Shown here piece after piece: positions 6,045 to 14,819 of a stretch of DNA of 64,000 nt. Origin of the DNA: DATKQY01 sp035532475 (lineage in GTDB: Bacteria > Actinomycetota > Acidimicrobiia > Acidimicrobiales > Bog-793); the NCBI GenBank assembly GCA_035532475.1, contig DATKQY010000064.1, positions 1 to 64,000 of the forward strand, in the 5' to 3' direction. Numbering within the stretch: position 1 is the stretch's first letter; each line of letters starts with the position of its first letter. The translations under genes were made by a program, and so were the position numbers. The notes beneath the pieces were generated by a model, which made no database searches, was not told the DNA's origin, and saw only the letters and a program-made list of their open reading frames with translations.

Positions 6045-8879
6045 TCAGCGCCCGACGAGGACGTCGGTCGCCGCGCCCTCGTGCGAGTCGGCGCCGGCCG
6101 CTCCTCCGAGCGGCTCGCGCGTGCGTGCCCGCACCTCGACGGCGGTCACCTTGTACTCCGGGCAGTTCGTCGCCCAGTCGGAGTGCTCGGTGGTCACGAC
6201 GTTGGCGCCGGACTCGGGGAAGTGGAACGTCGTGTAGACGACACCCTGGGGCATCCGGTCGCTGACCCGGGCACGGAGCGAGGTCTCACCGACCCGGCTC
6301 GCCACCGTGACCCAGTTGCCGTCGGTGATGCCCCGCTCCTCGGCGTCGAAGGCGTGGATCTCGAGGACGTCCTCGCCGTGCCAGCGCACGTTCTCGGTCC
6401 GGCGCGTCTGCGCGCCGACGTTGTACTGGCTGAGGATGCGCCCGGTGGTGAGGATCAGCGGGAAGCGGCGGTTGGTGCGCTCCTCGGTCGGCACGAAGGG
6501 CGTCTCGACGAAGTGGCCCTTGCCACGGACGAACGAGCCGATGTGCATCACCGGCGTGCCGAGCGGCGCCTTTTCGTTGCAGGGCCACTGGACGCTCCCG
6601 ACCTTGTCGAGGAGGTCGAACGAGACGCCCGAGAACGTCGGCGTCGTGCCGGCGATCTCGTCCATGATCTGCGAGGTGCTGTCGTAGTGCATCGCGTAGC
6701 CGAGCGCCGTCGACAGCTCGCAGACGATCTGCCACTCGTGCTTGCCGTTGCGGGGGCGCATCACCGGGCGCACCCGGTTGATCCGCCGCTCGGCGTTGAT
6801 GAACGTCCCGTCCTTCTCGAGGAACGAGGTGCCGGGGAAGAAGACGTGCGCGAAGGCGGCCGTCTCGTTCAAGAACAGGTCCTGGACGATCAGCAGGTCG
6901 AGCGCGGCGAGCGCGGCCTTGACGTGCTTGGTGTTGGGGTCCGACTGGGCGACGTCCTCGCCCTGGACGAACATGCCCCGGAACGTCCCCTCGACGGCGG
7001 CGTCGAACATGTTCGGGATCCGAAGGCCCGGCTCGTTGTCGAGCGCCCGCCCCCAGGCGTCCTCGAAGATCGCGCGCACGCCGTCGTCGGAGACGTGGCG
7101 GTAGCCGGGGAACTCGTGGGGGAACGAGCCCATGTCGCAGGAGCCCTGGACGTTGTTCTGGCCGCGCAGCGGGTTCACGCCGACGCCCTCGCGTCCGACG
7201 TTGCCGGTCGCCATCGCCAGGTTCGCCATCGCCATGACCATCGTCGAGCCCTGGCTGTGCTCGGTGACGCCGAGCCCGTAGTAGATCGCGGCGTTCGGGC
7301 CCCCCGCGTAGAGCCGAGCGGCCGCCCGCAGCTCGCCGGCCGGGACGCCGGTGTTCGGCGCCAGGGCCTCCGGGCTGTTCTCGGGCCGGGCGACGAACGC
7401 CGCCCACGTGGCGAAGCTGTCGTCCTCGCAGCGCTCGGCGACGTACGCCTCGTCGACGAGGCCCTCCGTGACGACGACGTGCGCGATGGCGTTCATCACC
7501 GCGACGTTCGTGCCGGGCTGCAGCTGGAGGTGGTACGAGGCCTCCACGTGCGGCGTGCGGACGAGGTCGATCCGCCGCGGGTCGATCACGACGAGCTTCG
7601 CCCCGTTGCGCAGCCGCCGCTTCATCCGCGACGCGAAGACCGGGTGGGCGTCGGTCGGGTTGGCGCCGATGACGACGATGACGTCGGCCTGGTCGACCGA
7701 GCGGAAGTCCTGCGTGCCCGCCGAGGTGCCGAACGTCTGCTTCAGGCCGTAGCCGGTCGGCGAGTGGCAGACCCGGGCACAGGTGTCGACGTTGTTGTTC
7801 CCGAATGCGGCGCGCACCATCTTCTGGACGACGAAGACCTCCTCGTCGGTGCAGCGCGAGGAGGTGATGCCCCCGATCGCGCCGACGCCGTAGCGCTCCT
7901 GGATCGCCTTCAGCCTGGTCGCCGCGTAGGTGATCGCCTCGTCCCAGGAGACCTCCCGCCATTCCTGGTCGATCGACTCGCGGATCATCGGGGAGAGGAC
8001 CCGGTCCTTGTGGGTCGCGTAGCCCCAGGCGAAGCGGCCCTTCACGCACGAGTGGCCCTCGTTGGCGCCCCCGTCCTTGTAGGGGACCATCCGCACGACC
8101 TCGTCGCCGCGCAGCTCGACCTTGAACGAGCAGCCGACGCCGCAGTACGCGCACGTCGTGAGCACGGAGCGGCGCGGGACGCCGAGGGAGATGACCGACT
8201 TCTCCTCGAGGGTCGCGGTCGGGCACACCTGCACGCAGGCGCCGCAGGAGACGCACTCGGAGTCGAAGAAGTTCGTCCCGCTCGGCGACACCTTCGAGCC
8301 GAAGCCCCGCCCTTCGATGGTGAGGGCGAAGGTGCCCTGGGTCTCCTCGCAGGCACGCACGCAGCGCGAGCAGACGATGCACTTGGCCGGGTCGAACGTG
8401 AAGTACGGGTTCGTCTCGTCCTTCGCGGCGTCGAGGTGGTTGTCGCCGGCGTAGCCGTAGCGGACGTCGCGAAGCCCGACCGCCCCGGCCATGTCCTGCA
8501 GCTCGCAGTCCCCGTTGGCGGCACACGTCAGGCAGTCGAGCGGGTGGTCGGAGATGTAGAGCTCCATCACGCCTCGGCGCAGCTTCTCGAGGCGCGGGGT
8601 CTGGGTCGAGACCCGCATCCCCTCCGCGGCGGGCGTCGTGCACGAGGCAGGCGTGCCCCGCACGCCGTCGATCTCGACGAGGCAGAGCCGGCAGGAGCCG
8701 AAGGCCTCCAGGCTGTCGGTCGCGCACAGCTTCGGCACGTCGATGCCGGCGAGCGCGGCGGCGCGCATGACCGAGCTGCCGGCGGGCACCGTGACCGGCA
8801 TGCCGTCGACCTCGATCGTCACGACCGCGTCCGAGCTGCGGGCCGGGGTCCCGAGGTCGTGCTCCTTGAGCAGCGTCAT
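6045..8879 (-). CDS. fdsA: NAD-dependent formate dehydrogenase, molybdenum catalytic alpha subunit
   Basis: 944 residues; ATG at 8879 with GGAGG eight bases upstream. Order: N-terminal [2Fe-2S] ferredoxin-like domain (C52, C63, C66, C80); His-Cys cluster (H112, C116, C119, C125); two-cluster ferredoxin domain (C167/170/173/177 and C209/212/215/219); fourth [4Fe-4S] (C243, C246, C250, C278); molybdopterin oxidoreductase core; and a C-terminal dinucleotide-binding domain (GRILSQYNVGAQTRRT). The active residue is Cys371 in ARVCHSPTG, where selenocysteine enzymes have Sec, so no selenium is required. It oxidises formate to CO2 and passes electrons through its clusters to FdsB. Length and domain order match soluble FdsA of Cupriavidus and Rhodobacter. 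Confidence 0.97.
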   Translation of the reverse strand: MTLLKEHDLGTPARSSDAVVTIEVDGMPVTVPAGSSVMRAAALAGIDVPKLCATDSLEAFGSCRLCLVEIDGVRGTPASCTTPAAEGMRVSTQTPRLEKLRRGVMELYISDHPLDCLTCAANGDCELQDMAGAVGLRDVRYGYAGDNHLDAAKDETNPYFTFDPAKCIVCSRCVRACEETQGTFALTIEGRGFGSKVSPSGTNFFDSECVSCGACVQVCPTATLEEKSVISLGVPRRSVLTTCAYCGVGCSFKVELRGDEVVRMVPYKDGGANEGHSCVKGRFAWGYATHKDRVLSPMIRESIDQEWREVSWDEAITYAATRLKAIQERYGVGAIGGITSSRCTDEEVFVVQKMVRAAFGNNNVDTCARVCHSPTGYGLKQTFGTSAGTQDFRSVDQADVIVVIGANPTDAHPVFASRMKRRLRNGAKLVVIDPRRIDLVRTPHVEASYHLQLQPGTNVAVMNAIAHVVVTEGLVDEAYVAERCEDDSFATWAAFVARPENSPEALAPNTGVPAGELRAAARLYAGGPNAAIYYGLGVTEHSQGSTMVMAMANLAMATGNVGREGVGVNPLRGQNNVQGSCDMGSFPHEFPGYRHVSDDGVRAIFEDAWGRALDNEPGLRIPNMFDAAVEGTFRGMFVQGEDVAQSDPNTKHVKAALAALDLLIVQDLFLNETAAFAHVFFPGTSFLEKDGTFINAERRINRVRPVMRPRNGKHEWQIVCELSTALGYAMHYDSTSQIMDEIAGTTPTFSGVSFDLLDKVGSVQWPCNEKAPLGTPVMHIGSFVRGKGHFVETPFVPTEERTNRRFPLILTTGRILSQYNVGAQTRRTENVRWHGEDVLEIHAFDAEERGITDGNWVTVASRVGETSLRARVSDRMPQGVVYTTFHFPESGANVVTTEHSDWATNCPEYKVTAVEVRARTREPLGGAAGADSHEGAATDVLVGR

Positions 8880-8916
8880 GGCAGTCGCCTCCGGTTCGCG
8901 CACCGTCTCCGCCGGG

Positions 8917-10473
8917 TCACGCTCGCTGGCCCTGCGGGAGGTGGAAGTCGTCGATGAAGTGGGTGAGGACGCTCCGGACGGGCATCGGCGTGAGACCGCC
9001 CATTGCGCACAGCGAGCCGTCGACCATGAGCTCGCACAGGTCCTCCAGGAGCTCGAGGTTAGCCTCGGGGTCCTGACCAGCGATAATCCGGTCGATCACC
9101 TCGACGCCACGCACGGCGCCGACGCGGCAGGGCGTGCACTTTCCGCAGGACTCCTCGGCGCAGAACTCCATGGCGAAGCGCGCCTGGCGGGCCATGTCGA
9201 CCGAGTCGTCGAAGACCACGATGCCGCCGTGGCCGACCATCGCGTTCGCCGCGGCGAAGGCCTCGTAGTCCATCGGGAGGTCGAACGAGGACGTCGGCAC
9301 GTAGGCGCCGAGGGGTCCGCCGACCTGCGCGGCGCGCACCGGCCGTCCCGAGCGGGTGCCGCCACCGAAGTCGTTGACGAGCTGGCCGAGACTCACCCCG
9401 AAGGCGACCTCGACGATCCCGCCGCGTGCGACGTTGCCGGCGAGCTGGAAGACCTGCGTGCCACGCGAGCGCCCCACGCCGAGCTGCTGGTAGGCGCCGG
9501 CGCCCTCTGCGATGATCCAGGGGACGGCCGCCAGGGTGAGCACGTTGTTCACCACCGTGGGCCGTCCGAACAGCCCGGCGTGCGCCGGCAGCGGCGGCTT
9601 GGCCCGGATGACGCCGCGGCGGCCCTCCAGGCTCTCGAGCATCGCCGTCTCCTCGCCGCAGATGTAGGCGCCGGCGCCCACGCGAAGCGACAGGTCGAAG
9701 GCGCTCCCGCTGCCGAGGACGCTCGGCCCGAGCCAGCCCTGCAGGTAGGCGATCTCGATCGCCGTCCGCATCGTCGCGATGGCGTCGGGGTACTCCGAGC
9801 GGACGTAGAGGTAGCCCTCGGTCGCCCCGACCGCGAGGGCGGCGATCGCCATCCCCTCGATGACGAGGAACGGGTCCCCCTCCATCAGCATGCGGTCGGC
9901 GAACGTGCCGCTGTCGCCCTCGTCGGCGTTGCAGCAGACGAACTTCACGTCGGTGGTCGGTGCAGCGAGCACGGTCGACCACTTCACCCCGGCGGGGAAG
10001 CCGGCGCCGCCCCGCCCGCGAAGCCCCGAGTCCGTGACGGCCTCGACGATCGCCGGGGCCTCCATCGAAAGCGCCCGTCTGAGCCCGAGGAGGCCGCCGT
10101 GTGCCTCGTAGTCGTCGGGCGAGAGCGGGTCGGTCACCCCGACTCGGGCGAAGGTCAGCCGGGTCTGGCGCGCCAGCCAGGGGATCTCCTCGGTCGGGCC
10201 GAGCCGGAGGCGGTGCGGCGCACCCTCGGCAAGCCCGCTGTCGAGGAGCTCGGCGACGTCGCCCGCTGCGACGGGGCCGTACGCGATGCGCCCCGCCGGC
10301 GTGTCGACCTCGACGAGGGGCTCGAGCCAGAGCATGCCCCGGGACCCGTTGCGGACGATCGTGACCTCGATGCCGCGCTCCGCGGCGAGCCCGGCGAGCA
10401 CCACGGCGACCTCGTCGGCACCGACCGAGCGGGCGGAGGCGTCCCGGGGGACGTAGACGGTCGTCGGCGTCAT
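8917..10473 (-). CDS. fdsB: NAD-dependent formate dehydrogenase, FMN/NAD-binding beta subunit
   Basis: 518 residues. The N-terminal 110 residues are a thioredoxin-like extension; then the NuoF-type core with SGLRGRGGAGFPAGVKW (FMN/NADH site), the CCNADEGDSGTFADR segment, GAYICGEETAML, a SLBB region and the C-terminal cluster ligands ESCGKCTPCRVG plus a later Cys in GSLCAMGGL. It receives electrons from FdsA and reduces NAD+. The ATG at 10473 overlaps the fdsG stop as ATGA (10470-10473), so translation is coupled. The frame continues upstream without a domain, which is why the longer version is rejected. Confidence 0.96.
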   Translation of the reverse strand: MTPTTVYVPRDASARSVGADEVAVVLAGLAAERGIEVTIVRNGSRGMLWLEPLVEVDTPAGRIAYGPVAAGDVAELLDSGLAEGAPHRLRLGPTEEIPWLARQTRLTFARVGVTDPLSPDDYEAHGGLLGLRRALSMEAPAIVEAVTDSGLRGRGGAGFPAGVKWSTVLAAPTTDVKFVCCNADEGDSGTFADRMLMEGDPFLVIEGMAIAALAVGATEGYLYVRSEYPDAIATMRTAIEIAYLQGWLGPSVLGSGSAFDLSLRVGAGAYICGEETAMLESLEGRRGVIRAKPPLPAHAGLFGRPTVVNNVLTLAAVPWIIAEGAGAYQQLGVGRSRGTQVFQLAGNVARGGIVEVAFGVSLGQLVNDFGGGTRSGRPVRAAQVGGPLGAYVPTSSFDLPMDYEAFAAANAMVGHGGIVVFDDSVDMARQARFAMEFCAEESCGKCTPCRVGAVRGVEVIDRIIAGQDPEANLELLEDLCELMVDGSLCAMGGLTPMPVRSVLTHFIDDFHLPQGQRA

Positions 10474-10964
10474 CTCGCGTCCTTGGTCGCGGCGTCGAAG
10501 ATGGCGTCCAGGCCCTCCTCGCTGAGGCGGCCGACGAGTCGGCCGTCGACGAGCGCGGACGGCCCGAGCGCGCAGTTGCCGAGGCAGAACACCTGCTCCA
10601 GGCCGAGCCGGTTGTCCGCCGTGTGCTCGCCGAGCCCGATGCCGAGCCGGTCGCGGGCGTGCCCGACGAGGCGCTCCGCGCCGAGCGCCTGACACGCCTC
10701 GGCGCGGCAGAGCCGCACGACCGAGGCGGGCGGCGGCGCGGAGCGGAAGTCACGGTAGAAGGTGGCGACGCCGTGGACCTCGGCGCGGGAGAGGTTCAGG
10801 GCCCGGGCGACGATCGGGATCGCCCGCTCGTCGATGTAGCCGAACTCCTCGGCCAGCGCGTGGAGGACCTCGAGCAGCGGCCCGCGCTGGTTGCGGCGCG
10901 TCTCGATGAGCGCCTTCACCCGGTCCTCAGAGAAGACCGGAGCGTCCTGATCGAGCTTCGCCAC
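10470..10964 (-). CDS. fdsG: NAD-dependent formate dehydrogenase gamma subunit (NuoE-like)
   Basis: 164 residues of the NuoE/FdsG thioredoxin-like [2Fe-2S] family. Visible features are LLEVLHALAEEFGYID, the conserved VHGVATFYRDF, and four cluster cysteines in CRAEAC and VFCLGNC. It forms the diaphorase unit with FdsB. Start is GTG at 10964 behind GGTGAG; nothing lies between it and fdhD except a 200-bp gap that may hold a promoter. It is first in the fdsGBAD order. Confidence 0.95.
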   Translation of the reverse strand: MAKLDQDAPVFSEDRVKALIETRRNQRGPLLEVLHALAEEFGYIDERAIPIVARALNLSRAEVHGVATFYRDFRSAPPPASVVRLCRAEACQALGAERLVGHARDRLGIGLGEHTADNRLGLEQVFCLGNCALGPSALVDGRLVGRLSEEGLDAIFDAATKDAR

Positions 10965-11166
10965 CTCACCTGCCCCCGTTCGGACCAGCGCTGACGAGCA
11001 TCAACCCTATCCCCTCGGGGCCGGCGTGGCCTCATCGGGCAAGGCGCTGCCGAACGGCGGTATCTGCGGGTTGTGCAGGTATCATCCCCGGATGCCCGCC
11101 GCGGTCGGCAAGGTGCGTCCGCCCGCATGACCGCCCGTCGCCGGCGGCCGGCTGGCCCCGGACGCC

Positions 11167-12081
11167 CTACTCCGCGAGCTCGATCCGCTCGCGGCCGGCG
11201 TAGACGGTGCAGCTGTCGCCGCGCAGGAAACCGACGAGCGTCATCCCCGTCTCGCCCGCGAGGCGCGCCGCCAGGCTGGTGGCGGCCGAGACGGCCGCCA
11301 CCATGGGGACCCCGGCCCGGAGCGCCTTCTGCACGATCTCGAAGGAGAGCCTCCCGCTCACCATGAGGACCACCTCGCCGAGCGGGAGCCTCCCGCCGAG
11401 CAAGGCCCAGCCGAGCACCTTGTCGACGGCGTTGTGGCGCCCGACATCCTCGCGGAGCGCCAACACCTCGCCCTCGGCGGTGATGAGCGCGATGCCGTGG
11501 AGGCCGCCGGTCGAGTCGAAGGCCCGCTGGCCCGCCCGGAGCAGCTCGGGGAAGGTGCGGAGCACCTCGTAGGGGACCTTCATCCCGTCCGGCAGCGCCG
11601 GGTGGCCGCAGCCGCGCACCGCCTCGATGGAGGTGGTGCCGCAGACACCGCAGGCGCTCGAGGTGATGACGTGGCGCTGCAGGCTCGCCGGCGCCGCCGC
11701 GACGTTCAGCTCCGCCGTGACCACGTTGTAGCGCTGCTCGGCGTCGAGCTCGGGGTCGAGGCAGTAGGCGATGCGGCGGATGTCCTCCTTGCGCTCGACG
11801 ACGCCTTCGGCGAGCAGGAAGCCGGCGACGAGCTCGAAGTCGTGGCCGGGGGTGCGCATCGTGATCGACAGCGTGGAGGCGCCGCCTGGACCGGCGAGGC
11901 GGATCTCGAGCGGCTCCTCGACGGCGAGGCGGTCGGGACGCCCGACGAGCGCCCCGTTGCGCGGCTCGTAGACCGTGACGGTCGCTGTCGGGACGGGGCC
12001 CCCGGTGGCGGGCCGTTTGACGACGCCCTTGCCGCCCTGGCCTCGCGCGCTGCGTGCGGCGGCTCCAGTGCTCTCGCTCAC
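11167..12081 (-). CDS. fdhD: Formate dehydrogenase sulfurtransferase FdhD
   Basis: About 304 residues. FdhD hands sulfur from a cysteine desulfurase to the bis-MGD cofactor of formate dehydrogenase and is required for activity. It shows the two-cysteine motif TSSACGVCGTTS, the EEPLEIRLAG N-terminal strand, TPGHDFELVAGFL, TGGLHGIAL and REDVGRHNAVDKVLGW. I place the start at the GTG at 12081 with GAGGA upstream; a longer frame adds an Arg/Pro-rich stretch. It lies on the same strand immediately upstream of fdsGBAD, consistent with one maturation-plus-enzyme cluster. Confidence 0.95.
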   Translation of the reverse strand: MSESTGAAARSARGQGGKGVVKRPATGGPVPTATVTVYEPRNGALVGRPDRLAVEEPLEIRLAGPGGASTLSITMRTPGHDFELVAGFLLAEGVVERKEDIRRIAYCLDPELDAEQRYNVVTAELNVAAAPASLQRHVITSSACGVCGTTSIEAVRGCGHPALPDGMKVPYEVLRTFPELLRAGQRAFDSTGGLHGIALITAEGEVLALREDVGRHNAVDKVLGWALLGGRLPLGEVVLMVSGRLSFEIVQKALRAGVPMVAAVSAATSLAARLAGETGMTLVGFLRGDSCTVYAGRERIELAE

Positions 12082-12247
12082 GGCTCGTCCTCGCTCCCGC
12101 GCCATCCGATGCCGGCCGGCCTCCGGCGCGGCGGCGACCGGACGCCGGGGCGGCTCGCCAGGAGACGTTACCGGTGCCCGCTCCGCGTGGCGCACGCGCC
12201 GCCCGGCCGTCTTCCCGGTGACCGGCCGTGGGCGGCCGGACGGGCGC

Positions 12248-13483
12248 TCAGTGCTGCCAGACCCGGACGTAGTCGACGCGCATCGTCGCCGGCACCTGCG
12301 CGGGGCCGCCGTTCGTCTGGTCCACGGCGAGGTTGAGGATCAGGTACATCGGCGCGGCGGTGACGCCGGAGGTGACCGTCTCGAGCTTCTGGCCGTCGTA
12401 GTACCAGGTGACCGAGCCGGGCTCCCAGTCGGCGCCGAAGGTGTGCCAGCCACCGGTGACCGTGCCGTTCGAGCAGCTCCCGCCCTCGCCGGCACCGTCG
12501 CCGTTCGGCCCGTGGAAGGTGCCGCAGGGCTTCCCGCCGAGCCCCTCGACGACGTCGATCTCGCCGTCGGTCGGCCAGTTCTGCCCGACGGTCCAGAACG
12601 CCGGCCAGTCGGTCGCGGTGCTGCCGGAGCCGGGCAGCCAGATGCGGGCCTCGGCGAAGCCGTAGGTGAAGGAGAACTTCCCGTTCGTGGTGACGATGCC
12701 GCTCGCGTACGGCCGCGTCCCGGCGCACGACTCGCTCTTCGCGACCGCCGTCAGATCGAGCTCGCCGTTCGCGACCGCGACCTGCCCCGGGTCGTAGCAC
12801 TCCTCCTCGGAGCTGTTGACCGGCTGGGTGACGCCGCTGCCGAACCAGCCGGTCGACCACTTGGAGGTGTCGAGCGAGGCCCCCGCGAACTCGTCGTCGA
12901 ACACGAGGTTCCACGGGCCGGGGGGAGCGCCGACGGGCTGGGCCGTCGCGGCCGACTGCGGCGGCTCGACGACGTCCGACGGCGTCGACGCCGGCGTCGT
13001 GCCGGAGGTGGTGCCGGAGGTGGTGCTGCTCGTCGTGGACGTGCCGGTCGCCGGCTTGTTGACGGAGTTCTCCGCCGCCGGCTTCGCCGGGTGCTTCGCG
13101 ATCCTCGCCGCGGGGCGACGCTTCGGTCGGTGGCGCACGAGGCGCTTGTGGCGGAGGGCGACGTGCCTGTGCCGCACAACGTGCTTGCGGCGCACGACGT
13201 GCTTGCGGCGCACGACGTGCTTGCGGCGCGCGGTGGGCTTTCGAGGTGCAGCCTGCTCGTGACGCACGACGTGGCGGCGGTGGACGAGGCGCGCGGGGGT
13301 GCGCCGCGAGCTCGCCGGCGCGGCGGTCGCCGTGGCGGCGAAGCCGAGCAGCGGCACGACGGTGACCAGGGCGATCAGGAGGACCAGGAGGTTGCGAGCG
13401 GTCCGGCTGATCGGGCGTCTGGCGGGGCGGCTCGCCTGCCGCCGTCCGCGCCCAACCACCTTCTGGTCCACGATCGGTCTCAC
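12248..13483 (-). CDS. Secreted glycoside hydrolase family 16 enzyme with basic repeat linker
   Basis: 411 residues. A signal anchor at about 29-55 (ARNLLVLLIALVTVVPLLGF then ATATAAPA) is followed by an unusual linker (60-130) packed with Arg, Lys and His, including repeats of KHVVRR. A Thr/Ser/Gly-rich spacer (143-170) leads to a GH16 beta-jellyroll (190-411) with the catalytic motif GEIDVVEG: nucleophile E308, assisting D310 and acid/base E313. Four or more cysteines suggest disulfides. GH16 enzymes cut beta-1,3 or mixed-linkage glucans, agarose or similar polymers; the substrate here is unknown. GTG at 13483 is chosen because it places the anchor near the N-terminus, but no strong binding site supports it. 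Confidence 0.92.
   Translation of the reverse strand: MRPIVDQKVVGRGRRQASRPARRPISRTARNLLVLLIALVTVVPLLGFAATATAAPASSRRTPARLVHRRHVVRHEQAAPRKPTARRKHVVRRKHVVRRKHVVRHRHVALRHKRLVRHRPKRRPAARIAKHPAKPAAENSVNKPATGTSTTSSTTSGTTSGTTPASTPSDVVEPPQSAATAQPVGAPPGPWNLVFDDEFAGASLDTSKWSTGWFGSGVTQPVNSSEEECYDPGQVAVANGELDLTAVAKSESCAGTRPYASGIVTTNGKFSFTYGFAEARIWLPGSGSTATDWPAFWTVGQNWPTDGEIDVVEGLGGKPCGTFHGPNGDGAGEGGSCSNGTVTGGWHTFGADWEPGSVTWYYDGQKLETVTSGVTAAPMYLILNLAVDQTNGGPAQVPATMRVDYVRVWQH
13181..13229 (-). repeat. 18-bp tandem repeat encoding KHVVRR in the GH16 linker
   Basis: Three consecutive units related to GTGCTTGCGGCGCACGAC (plus strand) begin at 13181, 13199 and 13217; the last is incomplete. The unit is a multiple of three, so it expands a strongly basic linker in frame. 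Degenerate relatives continue on both sides. Confidence 0.85.
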
Positions 13484-13840
13484 GACCCGGCGCCGACGCG
13501 AGTTGAGCCCGCAGGTGACGCAGGGCGCCGCTTTCGACGGCCGGCGCGTTCGAGCCGCCCGGACCGCGTCCCGGGGGACGCCTCACCGCCCTCCGGGACC
13601 CCGCCGAGGCCTCCCTCAGCTGCAGTATGCGGTGGCGGGCGAAAGCAGGTGAGATGCCACGAGACCTCACGTGAGGTCGTGACCGCGCGGGCGGACCCAT
13701 CGGGGCGCCGGTCGGGTGCGCTGTCGCCGCCCGGTCACCGCGACCGCGACGCGGGCCGGGAGATCATGGTTCGGCGCTGCCGAATACTCCGGCCGGAGCG
13801 GCCCGAGCCGGGCCGGTCCGCGCCGGGGCCGGGTGTCGGC
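13484..13840. other. Upstream region of the GH16 gene without a supported ORF
   Basis: No coding frame here matches a family. It carries the 16-bp palindrome listed separately and would hold the promoter of the minus-strand GH16 gene. Confidence 0.5.
13663..13678. promoter_or_regulatory. 16-bp perfect palindrome, candidate operator
   Basis: GACCTCACGTGAGGTC is an uninterrupted palindrome. With one offset, CAC and GTG continue the dyad outward. It lies 180 bp upstream of the GH16 start and 162 bp past the end of the MBL gene. Shape and size suit a dimeric TetR, GntR or LacI-type regulator; no regulator gene is adjacent. Confidence 0.5.
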
Positions 13841-14776
13841 TCACGCTGGCGTGCCGCCCCCTGCCGCGGCGTCGCGGCGATGGTCGAGCCAGCGGCGGAA
13901 GCCGTCGGCGTTCGAATGGATGCCGTTCAGGGTCTCGACGCGCTCGCGTGCTTCGGGCTCCACCTCCGAGAGGTCACCGGCGAAGCGGGCCGCGAGCGCT
14001 TCGGCGATGTCGCGTCCCTCGTGGTAGGCGCGCTCGGCCTCTTCCGCCCAGGTCCGCAACGTCTCCTCGGCGTCGTCGAGGAGCTCGTCGACCGGGACCG
14101 GGACGACCCCGTAGTGCGCGAGGGCGATCGCGCCCGGGCGGTACCTGCGGAAGCGCCCGAGCGACGCCACGGCGAGGTCGAGGTCGAAGTCGGGCGGCGG
14201 CGTCGCCGGCCGCAGCGTCCCGCCGTCGGGCAGCCGGACCCCGACGGCGTCGCCGGCGAAGAGCAGGCCGCTCCCGGAGTCCTGGAAGCCGAGGTGGTGC
14301 TTGGCGTGACCCGGCGAGTCGATCGCCGTGAGGACGCGCCCGCCGCCGAGCTCGAGCCGCTCGCCGTCACCGAGCACCCGGATGCGGTCGGCGGGGGTCG
14401 GATCGAGCCGCCCGTACAGGTCGTCGAGGAGGTGGCCGTAGACGCGTCCCGCGGAGGCCACGAGGCGGCTCGGGTCGACGAGGTGGCGGGCGCCGAGCTC
14501 GTGGACGTACACGGTGGCGTTCGGGAACGCCCGGGCGACGTCGCCGACCCCGCCCGCGTGGTCGAGGTGGATGTGGGTGACGGCGATCCCGGCGAGCTCA
14601 CCGGGGCCGACGCCGAGCGCGTCGAGGGCGTCGAGCAGGACGGGGACCGAGCTCTGGCTGCCTGTCTCCACGAGCACCGGCGCGCTCCCGCTGAGGAGGT
14701 AGCCGGCGGTCGTGTGCGCCCAGCCGCCGAGCAAGGTGTCGATCTCGATGACGCCCGGAGCGACCTCGGCCGTCAT
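13841..14776 (-). CDS. Metallo-beta-lactamase fold hydrolase
   Basis: 311 residues from ATG at 14776. It has the metal motif THIHLDHAGGVGD, the later SPGHAKHHLGF histidine, LFAGDAVGV (bridging Asp) and a C-terminal ALAHYG. A helical extension of about 80 residues follows the catalytic domain. The substrate cannot be deduced; members of this group hydrolyse thioesters, lactones and similar esters. It lies 43 bp downstream of the glucose dehydrogenase gene on the same strand, so a role in opening a sugar lactone is attractive but unproven. Confidence 0.88.
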   Translation of the reverse strand: MTAEVAPGVIEIDTLLGGWAHTTAGYLLSGSAPVLVETGSQSSVPVLLDALDALGVGPGELAGIAVTHIHLDHAGGVGDVARAFPNATVYVHELGARHLVDPSRLVASAGRVYGHLLDDLYGRLDPTPADRIRVLGDGERLELGGGRVLTAIDSPGHAKHHLGFQDSGSGLLFAGDAVGVRLPDGGTLRPATPPPDFDLDLAVASLGRFRRYRPGAIALAHYGVVPVPVDELLDDAEETLRTWAEEAERAYHEGRDIAEALAARFAGDLSEVEPEARERVETLNGIHSNADGFRRWLDHRRDAAAGGGTPA

Positions 14777-14819
14777 CGAGGGCGGCTCCGGGCGCGTCCT
14801 GGCGCGGCGGGCCGGAGCC

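Noticed and set aside
7765..7775. Selenocysteine at the formate dehydrogenase active site
   Set aside because: The codon at position 371 is TGC (Cys), not TGA, so no recoding is needed.
6081..8957. 958-residue open frame on the plus strand opposite fdsA
   Set aside because: It is antisense to an enzyme with every cluster motif intact. Its composition (Arg/Val/Asp/Gly) is typical of GC-driven shadows.
13841..14776. Naming the MBL gene a gluconolactonase
   Set aside because: Only the generic MBL metal motifs are visible; the neighbourhood suggests but does not establish the substrate.
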